This document shows, piece after piece, positions 34,327-44,982 of a DNA stretch of 64,000 nt. The notes under the pieces were generated by a model, which saw only the letters and a list, made by a program, of their open reading frames with translations, made no database searches and was not told the origin of the DNA. Each line of letters opens with the position of its first letter. Position 1 is the stretch's first letter. This DNA is from Ectopseudomonas guguanensis (GTDB lineage: Bacteria > Pseudomonadota > Gammaproteobacteria > Pseudomonadales > Pseudomonadaceae), in the NCBI RefSeq assembly GCF_900104265.1, contig NZ_FNJJ01000013.1, positions 124,001 to 188,000 of the forward strand, given 5' to 3'. Made by a program: the position numbers and the translations under genes.

Positions 34327-35403
34327 ATGCTGAAGAAACTCCTGCCGTGCCTGATCCTGGCCGGCACCGCCCATGCCGCTGACAGCGTGCGCATCTACAA
34401 CTGGACCGACTACATCGCCCCGGACACCCTCAAACGGTTCGAAAAGAGCAGCGGTCTGGGCACCCATTACGACGTCTATGACAGCAACGAGACGCTGGAC
34501 GCCAAGCTCATGGCCGGTCGCTCCGGCTACGACGTGGTGTTCCCCTCCAACCACTTCATGGCCCGGCAGATTCAGGGTGGTGCGCTGAAGAAGCTCGACC
34601 GTAGCAGGCTGCCGAACTGGAACAACCTCAACCCGGTGCTGATGAAGGCGCTGGAAGTCAATGATCCGGGCAACGAGCACGGCTTCCCTTACCTGTGGGG
34701 CAGCACCGGTATCGGCTACAACGTCGACAAGGTACGTGCGGTGCTGGGTGATGATGCGAAGATGGACAGCTGGGACGTGCTGTTCGACCCGGCCACGCTG
34801 GCCAAGCTAAACCAGTGCGGCGTGGCGATCCTCGACAACGGCCCGGAAATGCTGCCCATAGCCCTGCATCATCTGGGGCTGCCGCACCATAGCAAGAATC
34901 CCGAGGATTATCGGCGCGCCGAAGCGCTATTGATGGAGATGCGCAAGAACGTGCGCTATTTCCACTCGTCCAAATACGTGGGTGACCTGGCCAACGGCGA
35001 GATCTGCATGGCGGTAGGGTTCTCCGGCGACATCATGCAGGCTGGCGCCCGCGCCGCCGAGGCGGGCAACGGGGTGAAGATTCAGTACGAGATTCCCAGG
35101 GAAGGCGCGCCGATCTGGTTCGACATGGTGGCCATGCCGGCCGATGCGGGTAACGAGGAGGGCGCTTATGCCTTCATGAACTACCTGCTGCAGCCCGAGG
35201 TGATGGCGGCCATCAGCAACCATGTGAAGTACGCCAACGGCAACGCCAAGGCCGACAGCCTGGTCGAGCCCGCGCTCAAGGCGGACCCGACCGTCTATCC
35301 ACCTGATAGGGTGATGGACAAGCTCTACACGCTGGAGGCCATGCCGCTGCAGATAGACCGGGTACGCACGCGCATCTGGAGCAAGGTCAAGAGCGGCGTC
35401 TGA
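34327..35403 (+). CDS. Polyamine ABC transporter substrate-binding protein (PotF/SpuD-like)
   Basis: 358 residues from the ATG at 34327, with GAGGT upstream. Signal peptide MLKKLLPCLILAGTAHA. The mature start DSVRIYNWTDYIAPDTLKRF is the PotF/SpuD hallmark; YDSNETLDAKLMAGRSGYDV, LWGSTGIGYNVDKV and VGFSGDIMQAG are further binding-lobe motifs. It should bind putrescine, spermidine or a similar amine in the periplasm. No permease or ATPase genes follow, so it must use components encoded elsewhere or act as a sensor. A terminator split by a small mobile element follows. Confidence 0.9.
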   Translation: MLKKLLPCLILAGTAHAADSVRIYNWTDYIAPDTLKRFEKSSGLGTHYDVYDSNETLDAKLMAGRSGYDVVFPSNHFMARQIQGGALKKLDRSRLPNWNNLNPVLMKALEVNDPGNEHGFPYLWGSTGIGYNVDKVRAVLGDDAKMDSWDVLFDPATLAKLNQCGVAILDNGPEMLPIALHHLGLPHHSKNPEDYRRAEALLMEMRKNVRYFHSSKYVGDLANGEICMAVGFSGDIMQAGARAAEAGNGVKIQYEIPREGAPIWFDMVAMPADAGNEEGAYAFMNYLLQPEVMAAISNHVKYANGNAKADSLVEPALKADPTVYPPDRVMDKLYTLEAMPLQIDRVRTRIWSKVKSGV

Positions 35404-35423
35404 TCGCTACGATTAAAGAGCCC

Positions 35424-35434
35424 CGGCATGCCGG
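35424..35434 (+). repeat. Target-site duplication, left (small element copy 1)
   Basis: CGGCATGCCGG, repeated exactly at 35626-35636 on the other side of the element. Both lie in what was the stem and loop of a terminator. Confidence 0.75.
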
Positions 35435-35625
35435 TAATGCTGTTCACATAAGAAATGGTCGTACGCGATTAGTCCCCTCGCCCCTTTGGGAAGAGGGTTA
35501 GGGCGGGCCGCGTTCGGAGAGGGGAAAACCGGCAGTTTGTGGTGTGCTCAGCCCTCTCCCCCAGCCCCTCTCCCATAAATGGGAGAGGGGAGCCACACGC
35601 TTGCAACCTTAAGTGAACAGCATTA
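35435..35625 (-). mobile_element. 191-bp miniature element (MITE-like), copy 1, inserted in a terminator
   Basis: The ends are inverted repeats: TAATGCTGTTCACATAAG at the left, and the complement of TAATGCTGTTCACTTAAG at the right (one mismatch in 18). No ORF. The inside has a perfect palindrome (CCCCTCTCCCAT with ATGGGAGAGGGG) and C/T-rich blocks. It is flanked by 11-bp direct repeats. Removing it with one repeat restores AAAGAGCCCCGGCATGCCGG and GGCTTTT, an intact terminator between two convergent genes. Related to 40920-41098 in reverse orientation. Transposase presumably supplied in trans. Confidence 0.8.
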
Positions 35626-35636
35626 CGGCATGCCGG
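35626..35636 (+). repeat. Target-site duplication, right (small element copy 1)
   Basis: CGGCATGCCGG, identical to 35424-35434. The GGGGCTTTT that follows is the second half of the interrupted terminator. Confidence 0.75.
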
Positions 35637-35670
35637 GGCTTTTCGCGCGTGCGGATTGGCTGCGCGTGGT

Positions 35671-37554
35671 TCAGACCTTGAAGCGGCCCAGCAGGCGATC
35701 CTGCTGACCGACCTGCTCCACCATCGAGGCGCACTGCTGCACCTGCTGTTCGGCACCGCCAGCCAGTTCATGGCTGATGTCGCGGATGTTGGTGGTGTTG
35801 CGGTTGATCTCCTCGGTGGTGGCGCTCTGCTCCTCGGCGGCGGTGGCGATCTGCAGGTTCATGTCGTTGATGCGGGTGATCGCTTCGCGGATACGGCCAA
35901 GCATGTCGTTGGCCGCGCTGGCCTCTTCGGCAGTCTTGCTGGCCGTGTCGCGGCTCTGTTGCATGCGGCTTTCGGCCTGACGCACGCCGCCTTGCAGCTG
36001 ATCGATCATCTGGCGAATTTCCTGGGTAGCCTGCTGCGTGCGCGAAGCCAGCGAGCGGACTTCATCGGCGACCACGGCGAAGCCGCGACCGGACTCGCCG
36101 GCACGAGCGGCTTCGATGGCGGCATTGAGCGCCAGCAGATTGGTCTGCTCGGCAATGCTGGTGATCACCTGCAGGATCGACTCGATGTTGTGGCTGAGCT
36201 TGGCCAGCTCGTTGATGGCGTGGCTGGTTTCGTCCATCTCGTCGGCCAGGTGGCGAATCGCCGAACTCGACTGCGATACCACGCGCACGCCGTTCTCGGT
36301 TTCCTCGTTGGCGGCAACGGCCGCCTGGGCCGCGGCCTGGGCGTTGCGCGCCACTTCCTCGGCGGTGGAGGCCATTTCCTGCATGGCGGTGGCGAGCTGG
36401 TCCAGCTCCTGCAGCTGCTCCTGCAGACGGCGAGCAGCCTGCTCCGACTCGTTGGAGGTCAGGGCGGTGCTTTCGCGGACCTGATGAGAGCTGCCCATGA
36501 CATCGCCGATCAGGGTCTGCAGGGTCTGCAGGAAGCGGTTGAACTCCTGCGACAGCTCGCCAATCTCGTCGTTGCTGGTGATCGCCAGGCGGCGGGTCAG
36601 GTCGCCTTCACCGCTGTTGATCTCGCGCAGCGAGCTGTTGAGCAGGCCCAGCGGCTTGAGCAGGCTGTTCATCAGCAGGCCCAGTACCAGCAGGCTGATG
36701 GCCACGCCGACCACGGTGCCGACAACTGCCAGCCAGGTCAGGCGGTTGGCCTCGGCCATGACCACGCTCTCGTCCAGCACCACGCCGATGTACCAGTCCA
36801 TGCCGCGCAGGTTCGGCAGGGGGGTGAAGGAGATCAGCAGGTTCTTGCCGCCGGCGGCGACTTCGCGCAGCTCCTTGCCCAGCGCCGGGCTCTGGCCGTC
36901 GAACAGTTCGCTGTAGGACTTGCCGTTGTAGTCGGCGTTGGGGTGGGAAATGATGTTGCCCGAGCGGCTGAGCAGGAAGGCGTAACCAGCGCCGTTGAAG
37001 TCCAGGGTGTTGACCGCGTCGGCTACCGACTGCAGGCGGATGTCGCCACCGAATGCACCGAGAAACTGGCCTGCATCGGTGATTCGGGCGACCGCGGAAA
37101 TGAGGATTTCATTGGTGGTGGAATCGACATAGGGCTCGGTCAGCACGGCCTGGCTGCCAGCCTTGCCTGTGGCATACCAGGGTCGTTTGCGCCCGTCCCA
37201 GTCTGCGCTCGGTTTCCATTCGTCGCTGTTCTTGATCGGTTTGCCGTCAGCTTCCAGGGCACCGAAGACCAGGATGAACTCGTTCTTCAACAAAGGTGCG
37301 TTGAAAATCCGCTGAATTTCATCCGTGCTGTAGTTGCTATCTATGGTCTGCGCCATAAGGTCGATCAGGCGTAGCTTGGCGTTGAGCCAGTTCTCGATCT
37401 GACGGGCCAGGGCATTGCTCGACTCGGCAATGCTCGATTCGACCTGGCTGCGCAGCGTCTCCCGCACCTGGCTGACCTGCAGCAGCGACAGCAGGCTTAT
37501 GGTGAGAAAAAGCACGGTAGCGGCGGCGATACCGACCTTGTGGGCGATTTTCAT
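35671..37554 (-). CDS. Methyl-accepting chemotaxis protein, dCache-type sensor
   Basis: 627 residues from the ATG at 37554 (MKIAHKVGIAAATVLFLTIS). TM1 is at about 8-26. A periplasmic double-Cache domain follows (about 40-270), with the ligand-region motif RKRPWYATGKAG and AFLLSRSGNIISHPNADYNG. TM2 is near 280-300, then HAMP and the signalling domain with the hairpin-tip motif EQTNLLALNAAIEAARAGES and GRGFAVVADEVRSLA. The DGRKRPWY pattern is typical of amino-acid/amine-sensing dCache domains. The C-terminus lacks a CheR-binding pentapeptide. The neighbouring polyamine gene set may hint at its ligand. Confidence 0.92.
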   Translation of the reverse strand: MKIAHKVGIAAATVLFLTISLLSLLQVSQVRETLRSQVESSIAESSNALARQIENWLNAKLRLIDLMAQTIDSNYSTDEIQRIFNAPLLKNEFILVFGALEADGKPIKNSDEWKPSADWDGRKRPWYATGKAGSQAVLTEPYVDSTTNEILISAVARITDAGQFLGAFGGDIRLQSVADAVNTLDFNGAGYAFLLSRSGNIISHPNADYNGKSYSELFDGQSPALGKELREVAAGGKNLLISFTPLPNLRGMDWYIGVVLDESVVMAEANRLTWLAVVGTVVGVAISLLVLGLLMNSLLKPLGLLNSSLREINSGEGDLTRRLAITSNDEIGELSQEFNRFLQTLQTLIGDVMGSSHQVRESTALTSNESEQAARRLQEQLQELDQLATAMQEMASTAEEVARNAQAAAQAAVAANEETENGVRVVSQSSSAIRHLADEMDETSHAINELAKLSHNIESILQVITSIAEQTNLLALNAAIEAARAGESGRGFAVVADEVRSLASRTQQATQEIRQMIDQLQGGVRQAESRMQQSRDTASKTAEEASAANDMLGRIREAITRINDMNLQIATAAEEQSATTEEINRNTTNIRDISHELAGGAEQQVQQCASMVEQVGQQDRLLGRFKV

Positions 37555-37666
37555 GAATGGGGCTCCAGGGCGCAAATACGACAGGGCTGCATCCATGCAA
37601 TGCGGTTCATTACAAACCTAGTACAGTGCTGGCATTCTGCTTGCCAGGCATTGATCCGTAAGCTTC

Positions 37667-38737
37667 TTATCGGTCTGCAGTGACGATTCTTGAGCCTTTG
37701 CCGCGATTTCCCTGGAGGCGGCTGGTATTGACCACATCCACTGCCCGCGCACGCAACTGGCCGCAACCGCCATCCACATCCTGGCCGGCGGAGTTGCGCA
37801 CCTTGGTCAGCACGCCGCGGCTATGCAGGTAGCGCACCATCTGCACGATGCGCTCGCCGTCGGGGCGCTGGTAGTCATCGGCTTTCAGGCTGTTGTAAGG
37901 GATCAGGTTGAGCACGGCGAACTTGCCCTTGAACAGGCGCAGGATGTTGTCCATCTCCTCCTGGCTGTCGTTGATGCCCTTGAGCAGCGTCCACTGGTAC
38001 TGGATCGGGTAGTCGATGCTGCGGGCATAGGCCTCGCCCAGTTCCATCAACTGCTCGGGGTCGATGCGCGGCGCTCGCGGTAGCAGGCGCTGGCGCAGCT
38101 CGGCATCGGTGGTGTGCAGCGACAGGGCCAGGGCAGGGCGCACGCGCTGTTTGGGCAGGCGTTCGAACACGCGTGGGTCGCCAACCGTGGAGAAGACCAG
38201 GTTGCGGTGACCGATGCCGCCTTCTGTTCCGAGCAGGTCGATGGCCTCCAGCACGTTATCGAGGTTGTGCGCCGGCTCGCCCATGCCCATGAACACCACT
38301 TTCTTCACCGCGCGCCGGCGACGGCCCAGTACCACCTGCGCGACCATCTCGGCGCTGCTGAGTTGGCGCAGCAGGCCGCTCTTGCCGGTCATGCAGAAGG
38401 TGCAGCCGACCGCACAACCGACCTGACTGGAGATGCACAGGCCGTCGCGCGGCAACAGGACGCTCTCGACCATCTGTCGGTCGGCCAGCTCCACCAGCAG
38501 GCGCGAGGAGCCGTCCGCGCCCGGGTGCTCGGCGCTGACCCGGGCCAACTGCTCGAGGCTGGCGGCGATGGCCGGCAGCCCCTCACGCACCGTAAGCGGC
38601 AGGAAATTCTCGGTCTTCTGGTGCTTGGTACCGGTGTCCAGCGCCTTGCCCTGCAGCCAGGCACGGGTAATGCGCCCGATATGCTGGGGTTTGGCGCCGA
38701 GGTCGGCGAGGCGTTGGCTGAGTTCGGTGAGCTGCAT
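37667..38737 (-). CDS. RlmN/Cfr-family radical SAM methyltransferase
   Basis: 356 residues. The radical SAM cluster motif is C-x3-C-x2-C in SSQVGCAVGCTFCMTGKSGL (about 104-123). GMGEPAHNLDNVLEAI is the SAM 'GEP' motif. The methyl-carrying Cys is in DVDGGCGQLRARAVD near the C-terminus. These enzymes methylate adenine C2 or C8 in 23S rRNA or tRNA. The N-terminus is shorter than in classical RlmN, and no ndk/pilF/ispG neighbours are present, so this is a second family member rather than housekeeping RlmN. Confidence 0.85.
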   Translation of the reverse strand: MQLTELSQRLADLGAKPQHIGRITRAWLQGKALDTGTKHQKTENFLPLTVREGLPAIAASLEQLARVSAEHPGADGSSRLLVELADRQMVESVLLPRDGLCISSQVGCAVGCTFCMTGKSGLLRQLSSAEMVAQVVLGRRRRAVKKVVFMGMGEPAHNLDNVLEAIDLLGTEGGIGHRNLVFSTVGDPRVFERLPKQRVRPALALSLHTTDAELRQRLLPRAPRIDPEQLMELGEAYARSIDYPIQYQWTLLKGINDSQEEMDNILRLFKGKFAVLNLIPYNSLKADDYQRPDGERIVQMVRYLHSRGVLTKVRNSAGQDVDGGCGQLRARAVDVVNTSRLQGNRGKGSRIVTADR

Positions 38738-38752
38738 GGGGCGCGCATGCTA

Positions 38753-39778
38753 TCACTTGGCCTGGGCGTCGACCACGTCGAAGCGCAGCACACCGATCAT
38801 CTGTCCGGCCTCGGTGACGACTCGCACCTGCCAGCGGCCCTCGGGTGAGGCGGGGAAGTTGAGCTTGTGCGTCCAGGCGCGATAGCCCTCCTTGCGCCCG
38901 CCGCTGATGTCCAGGGCGATGCGATCGACTTCCCGGCCGTTGTGCTGCCAGACGTGATAGATGCGCTCGTCGAGGCCGCGCGGGGCATTGATCGAGGTAT
39001 AGGCGTAGAGCCCATCGTCATGCATCTGCTGCGGCGTGATGCGCGCCAGACTGAGGCCCGGGGCACGCTGCGCGCCATCGAAGCGATCGCTGATCGCCAC
39101 CTCGGTCAGCCACAGTGTGGCCGGCGGCACCCACACCCGTGCCAACCACCCGGCGCCGGCCATTGCCAGGGGCAGGGCGGCCAGCAGCAGGATGCGACGC
39201 CAGCCGGCACCACCGATCAGCCCCGGCAGGCTCGGCAGCGCCAGCAGCGTGGCGACCAGCAGGGCGATGCGGTAGCTCTGTGGCGTGCTGAGGTGGAAGA
39301 TGATCGGCAGCGCGGTGAGCATCACCGCGAACAGCGTCAGACTGTGAAAGATCAGCAGCAGCCAGCGCCTGGGCGCCAGCCATCGGTAGTAGATCGGATC
39401 GGTGATCGAGGCCAGCGCAGCGATCGCCAGCAGGCCACTGAACAGCAATTGCCCACTGTTCCAGGTGGTAGTGATGAAGAAGAACGGCAGGACGAAGAAC
39501 AGGCTCTCCTGATGGATCATCTGCGTGCCGTAGCGCAGCAATGGCAGCGGCAGCTCGAAGCCGAAGCGCTGGGCAATGCGCTCGAGCAGCAGGTTTTCCA
39601 GGATCAGCCAGACCCAGCTGACCACCAGCACCACGCCCAAGACCTTGGCCAGATGCGCCTGGCGGTCGACTAGCAGGAAGCTGGCCACGCCCGAGCAGAA
39701 GCCGAACAGCGCGACCAGGCCGGGATAGCGCTTGAGCAGGGCAATCAGAATGGGAATACGGTCGAGCAGGACTTTCAT
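38753..39778 (-). CDS. DUF5924 membrane protein with C-terminal DUF2914 domain
   Basis: 341 residues. The N-terminal 220 residues have about seven TM helices (ALFGFCSGVASFLLVD, FFVLPFFFITTTWNSG, LLLIFHSLTLFAVMLT and others). The C-terminal 100 residues are a soluble beta-rich DUF2914 domain (YHVWQHNGREVDRIALDISG, then KEGYRAWTHKLNFPASPEGR). Function unknown. It starts upstream of the radical SAM gene with a 15-bp gap on the same strand, so the two may be co-transcribed. Confidence 0.85.
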   Translation of the reverse strand: MKVLLDRIPILIALLKRYPGLVALFGFCSGVASFLLVDRQAHLAKVLGVVLVVSWVWLILENLLLERIAQRFGFELPLPLLRYGTQMIHQESLFFVLPFFFITTTWNSGQLLFSGLLAIAALASITDPIYYRWLAPRRWLLLIFHSLTLFAVMLTALPIIFHLSTPQSYRIALLVATLLALPSLPGLIGGAGWRRILLLAALPLAMAGAGWLARVWVPPATLWLTEVAISDRFDGAQRAPGLSLARITPQQMHDDGLYAYTSINAPRGLDERIYHVWQHNGREVDRIALDISGGRKEGYRAWTHKLNFPASPEGRWQVRVVTEAGQMIGVLRFDVVDAQAK

Positions 39779-39917
39779 GAAAACGGCGCGTCTCTGTGTT
39801 GGCCGCGCATGCTAGGTAGCGCGTGCTTTGGGCGCAAGCGAGTCGTCAGCTGCGCTGGCGATGCCGCGCCGCTTGCGGCACTATTGCGCCCCCGTTTCAC
39901 CACCGAGTCCGAATACG

Positions 39918-40211
39918 ATGAAATTCATCCATCAACGCGAGCATCTGGAAGAGGGCGATCTGGTGGTCATCCAGTGTTCGCAACCCTGCAACATCCGCCT
40001 GATGAACGATGCCAACTTTCGCGCCTTCAGGAACCGTGGTCGGCACAGTTACCACGGCGGCGCCTTCATCAAGTTCCCGGCGAAGATTCGCGTACCCTCC
40101 AGCGGCTTCTGGAACATCACCCTGGATACCGTCACCCGGCGTGCCGTGAGCATGACGCGTAAGCCGCAGATGGAGTACAGCATCAGGGTCGTTCGCCGCC
40201 CGGGCGCCTGA
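39918..40211 (+). CDS. DUF1883 protein
   Basis: 97 residues from the ATG at 39918 (MKFIHQREHLEEGDLVVIQC). DUF1883 is a small beta-rich domain: SQPCNIRLMNDANFRAFRNR, then GGAFIKFPAKIRVPSSGFWN and ITLDTVTRRAV. Homologues can be fused to TIR domains, but here it stands alone. An in-frame start 30 codons upstream has no ribosome site. Role unknown. Confidence 0.85.
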   Translation: MKFIHQREHLEEGDLVVIQCSQPCNIRLMNDANFRAFRNRGRHSYHGGAFIKFPAKIRVPSSGFWNITLDTVTRRAVSMTRKPQMEYSIRVVRRPGA

Positions 40212-40319
40212 TGCGTGCTCGGCGCGCCCCGTGGCAAGGCACTCAAGAAAAAGGCTAAACCCTGGCCGCCGAGGCAGGGTCACAACTGATGAATCCGAAA
40301 CCATAGAGGGAGCATCAGC

Positions 40320-40406
40320 ATGTTGAAATTTCTCGGCAGCACCGTTGGCATCATCTTCATTATCGGCCTGATCGTGGTGATCGGTCTGTTCAAGCTGATT
40401 TTCTAA
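40320..40406 (+). CDS. 28-residue single-TM peptide
   Basis: ATG at 40320 (MLKFLGSTVGIIFIIGLIVV, then IGLFKLIF), preceded by GAGGGAGC. Nearly the whole peptide is one TM helix with Lys at both ends. A strong terminator follows 15 nt after the stop, and a preceding AT-poor 100-bp spacer could hold a promoter. Function unknown. Confidence 0.6.
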   Translation: MLKFLGSTVGIIFIIGLIVVIGLFKLIF

Positions 40407-40420
40407 GCGCGTGCTCAAAC

Positions 40421-40451
40421 CCTTCCCCGCTGCCTTCGGCAGCGGGGAAGG
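40421..40451. terminator. Bidirectional terminator between the small TM gene and osmE
   Basis: CCTTCCCCGCTGCC, loop TTC, and GGCAGCGGGGAAGG give a perfect 14-bp stem between convergent genes; TCTTTC follows on the plus strand. Confidence 0.8.
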
Positions 40452-40457
40452 GGTCTT

Positions 40458-40790
40458 TCAAATGCGGCGTCTGTTTTCGAAATACTGCGCGCAGGTCATG
40501 AAGCCCTTGCTGTCGACACGGCCGTTGACGTCGAAATTCACGTAGTAGGGCTGTTCGTGCCCGTCGACGTTGAGTACATAGTTGTTGCAGGTGCTGCCGC
40601 TGAGACTGTGCTCGGCCTCTGAGGAGGGCGGGCCGCCGAGGGTGCGTACCTGTTCCCTGGTCATGCCGTGGTCGACCTGCTTGACCAGAGGTTCGTTGCG
40701 AAAGGTCACGTAATCGACCGGGTTCTCGATGGTCGAGCAACCGGTCATCACGGCCGCTACGGCCAGTACTGCAAGGCTGTGCTTGTACAT
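40458..40790 (-). CDS. osmE: Osmotically inducible lipoprotein OsmE
   Basis: 110 residues. The lipoprotein signal has a lipobox near AVMTGCSTIEN (Cys at about 18). The SmpA/OmlA-type fold follows: VKQVDHGMTREQVRTLGGPP, then STCNNYVLNVDGHEQPYYVN and KGFMTCAQYFENR. This matches OsmE of enterics and pseudomonads in length and order of motifs. An outer-membrane-anchored envelope stress protein, usually induced by osmotic upshift and stationary phase. The promoter should lie in 40791-40907, next to the mobile element. Confidence 0.85.
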   Translation of the reverse strand: MYKHSLAVLAVAAVMTGCSTIENPVDYVTFRNEPLVKQVDHGMTREQVRTLGGPPSSEAEHSLSGSTCNNYVLNVDGHEQPYYVNFDVNGRVDSKGFMTCAQYFENRRRI

Positions 40791-40907
40791 GTCATCGCTC
40801 CGTCGAATGAGCCAATTGGCTCGACATGAGTTGGAGGCGTGTTCATGCAGCGGAGTTCGTGTTTTTCGATGATCGGCGCGAGTCGTCTCCCTTCGAATGA
40901 AAAGAGC

Positions 40908-40919
40908 CCGCTTTCGCGG
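40908..40919 (+). repeat. Target-site duplication, left (small element copy 2)
   Basis: CCGCTTTCGCGG, repeated exactly at 41099-41110. Both copies derive from the stem and loop of a terminator. Confidence 0.78.
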
Positions 40920-41098
40920 TAATGCTGTTCAATTAAGGTTGCACACGTTTGGCTCCCCTCTCCCATTTATGGGAGAGGGGCTGGGGGAGAGGGCAGAAGA
41001 CACCGCAAAACCGCCAGTCTTCCCCCTCTCCCTAACCCTCTCCCCGGAGGGGCGAGGGGACTGATCGAGCTCGACCATTTCTTAAGTGAGCAGCATTA
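40920..41098 (+). mobile_element. 179-bp miniature element (MITE-like), copy 2, inserted in the metH terminator
   Basis: The ends are TAATGCTGTTCAATTAAG and, inverted, TAATGCTGCTCACTTAAG (two mismatches in 18). The interior matches copy 1 (35435-35625) read on the opposite strand, including the GGTTGCA start, the CCCCTCTCCCAT/ATGGGAGAGGGG palindrome, the GGGGGAGAGGG tract, and GGGGCGAGGGGACT near the end. Flanked by 12-bp direct repeats. Excising it restores GAGCCCGCTTTCGCGGGCTC, the terminator just past the metH stop. No ORF. Confidence 0.82.
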
Positions 41099-41110
41099 CC
41101 GCTTTCGCGG
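41099..41110 (+). repeat. Target-site duplication, right (small element copy 2)
   Basis: CCGCTTTCGCGG, identical to 40908-40919. It lies 11 bp from the metH stop codon. Confidence 0.78.
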
Positions 41111-41121
41111 GCTCGTTTGCA

Positions 41122-44832
<3,711 letters not shown>

Positions 44833-44982
44833 GAGAACTACCTGAGCAAAGCGGGAACAAAGGCCCGCGATGATATCAAAGCTGCAGGGGTCTGGAGCGC
44901 CTGGCGGTTTCCATGAATTTCATTCATGTTGCCGCGGACGCCGTCTCGCTAGAATGGTCAGCATCGAACCAAGGATCTGGCC

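Noticed and set aside
35656..37374. 572-codon plus-strand open frame.
   Set aside because: Antisense to the dCache chemoreceptor whose domains are unmistakable.
44833..44982. Cobalamin riboswitch upstream of metH.
   Set aside because: The 150-bp divergent gap is too short for a full B12 riboswitch plus two promoters, and no B12-box was recognised.
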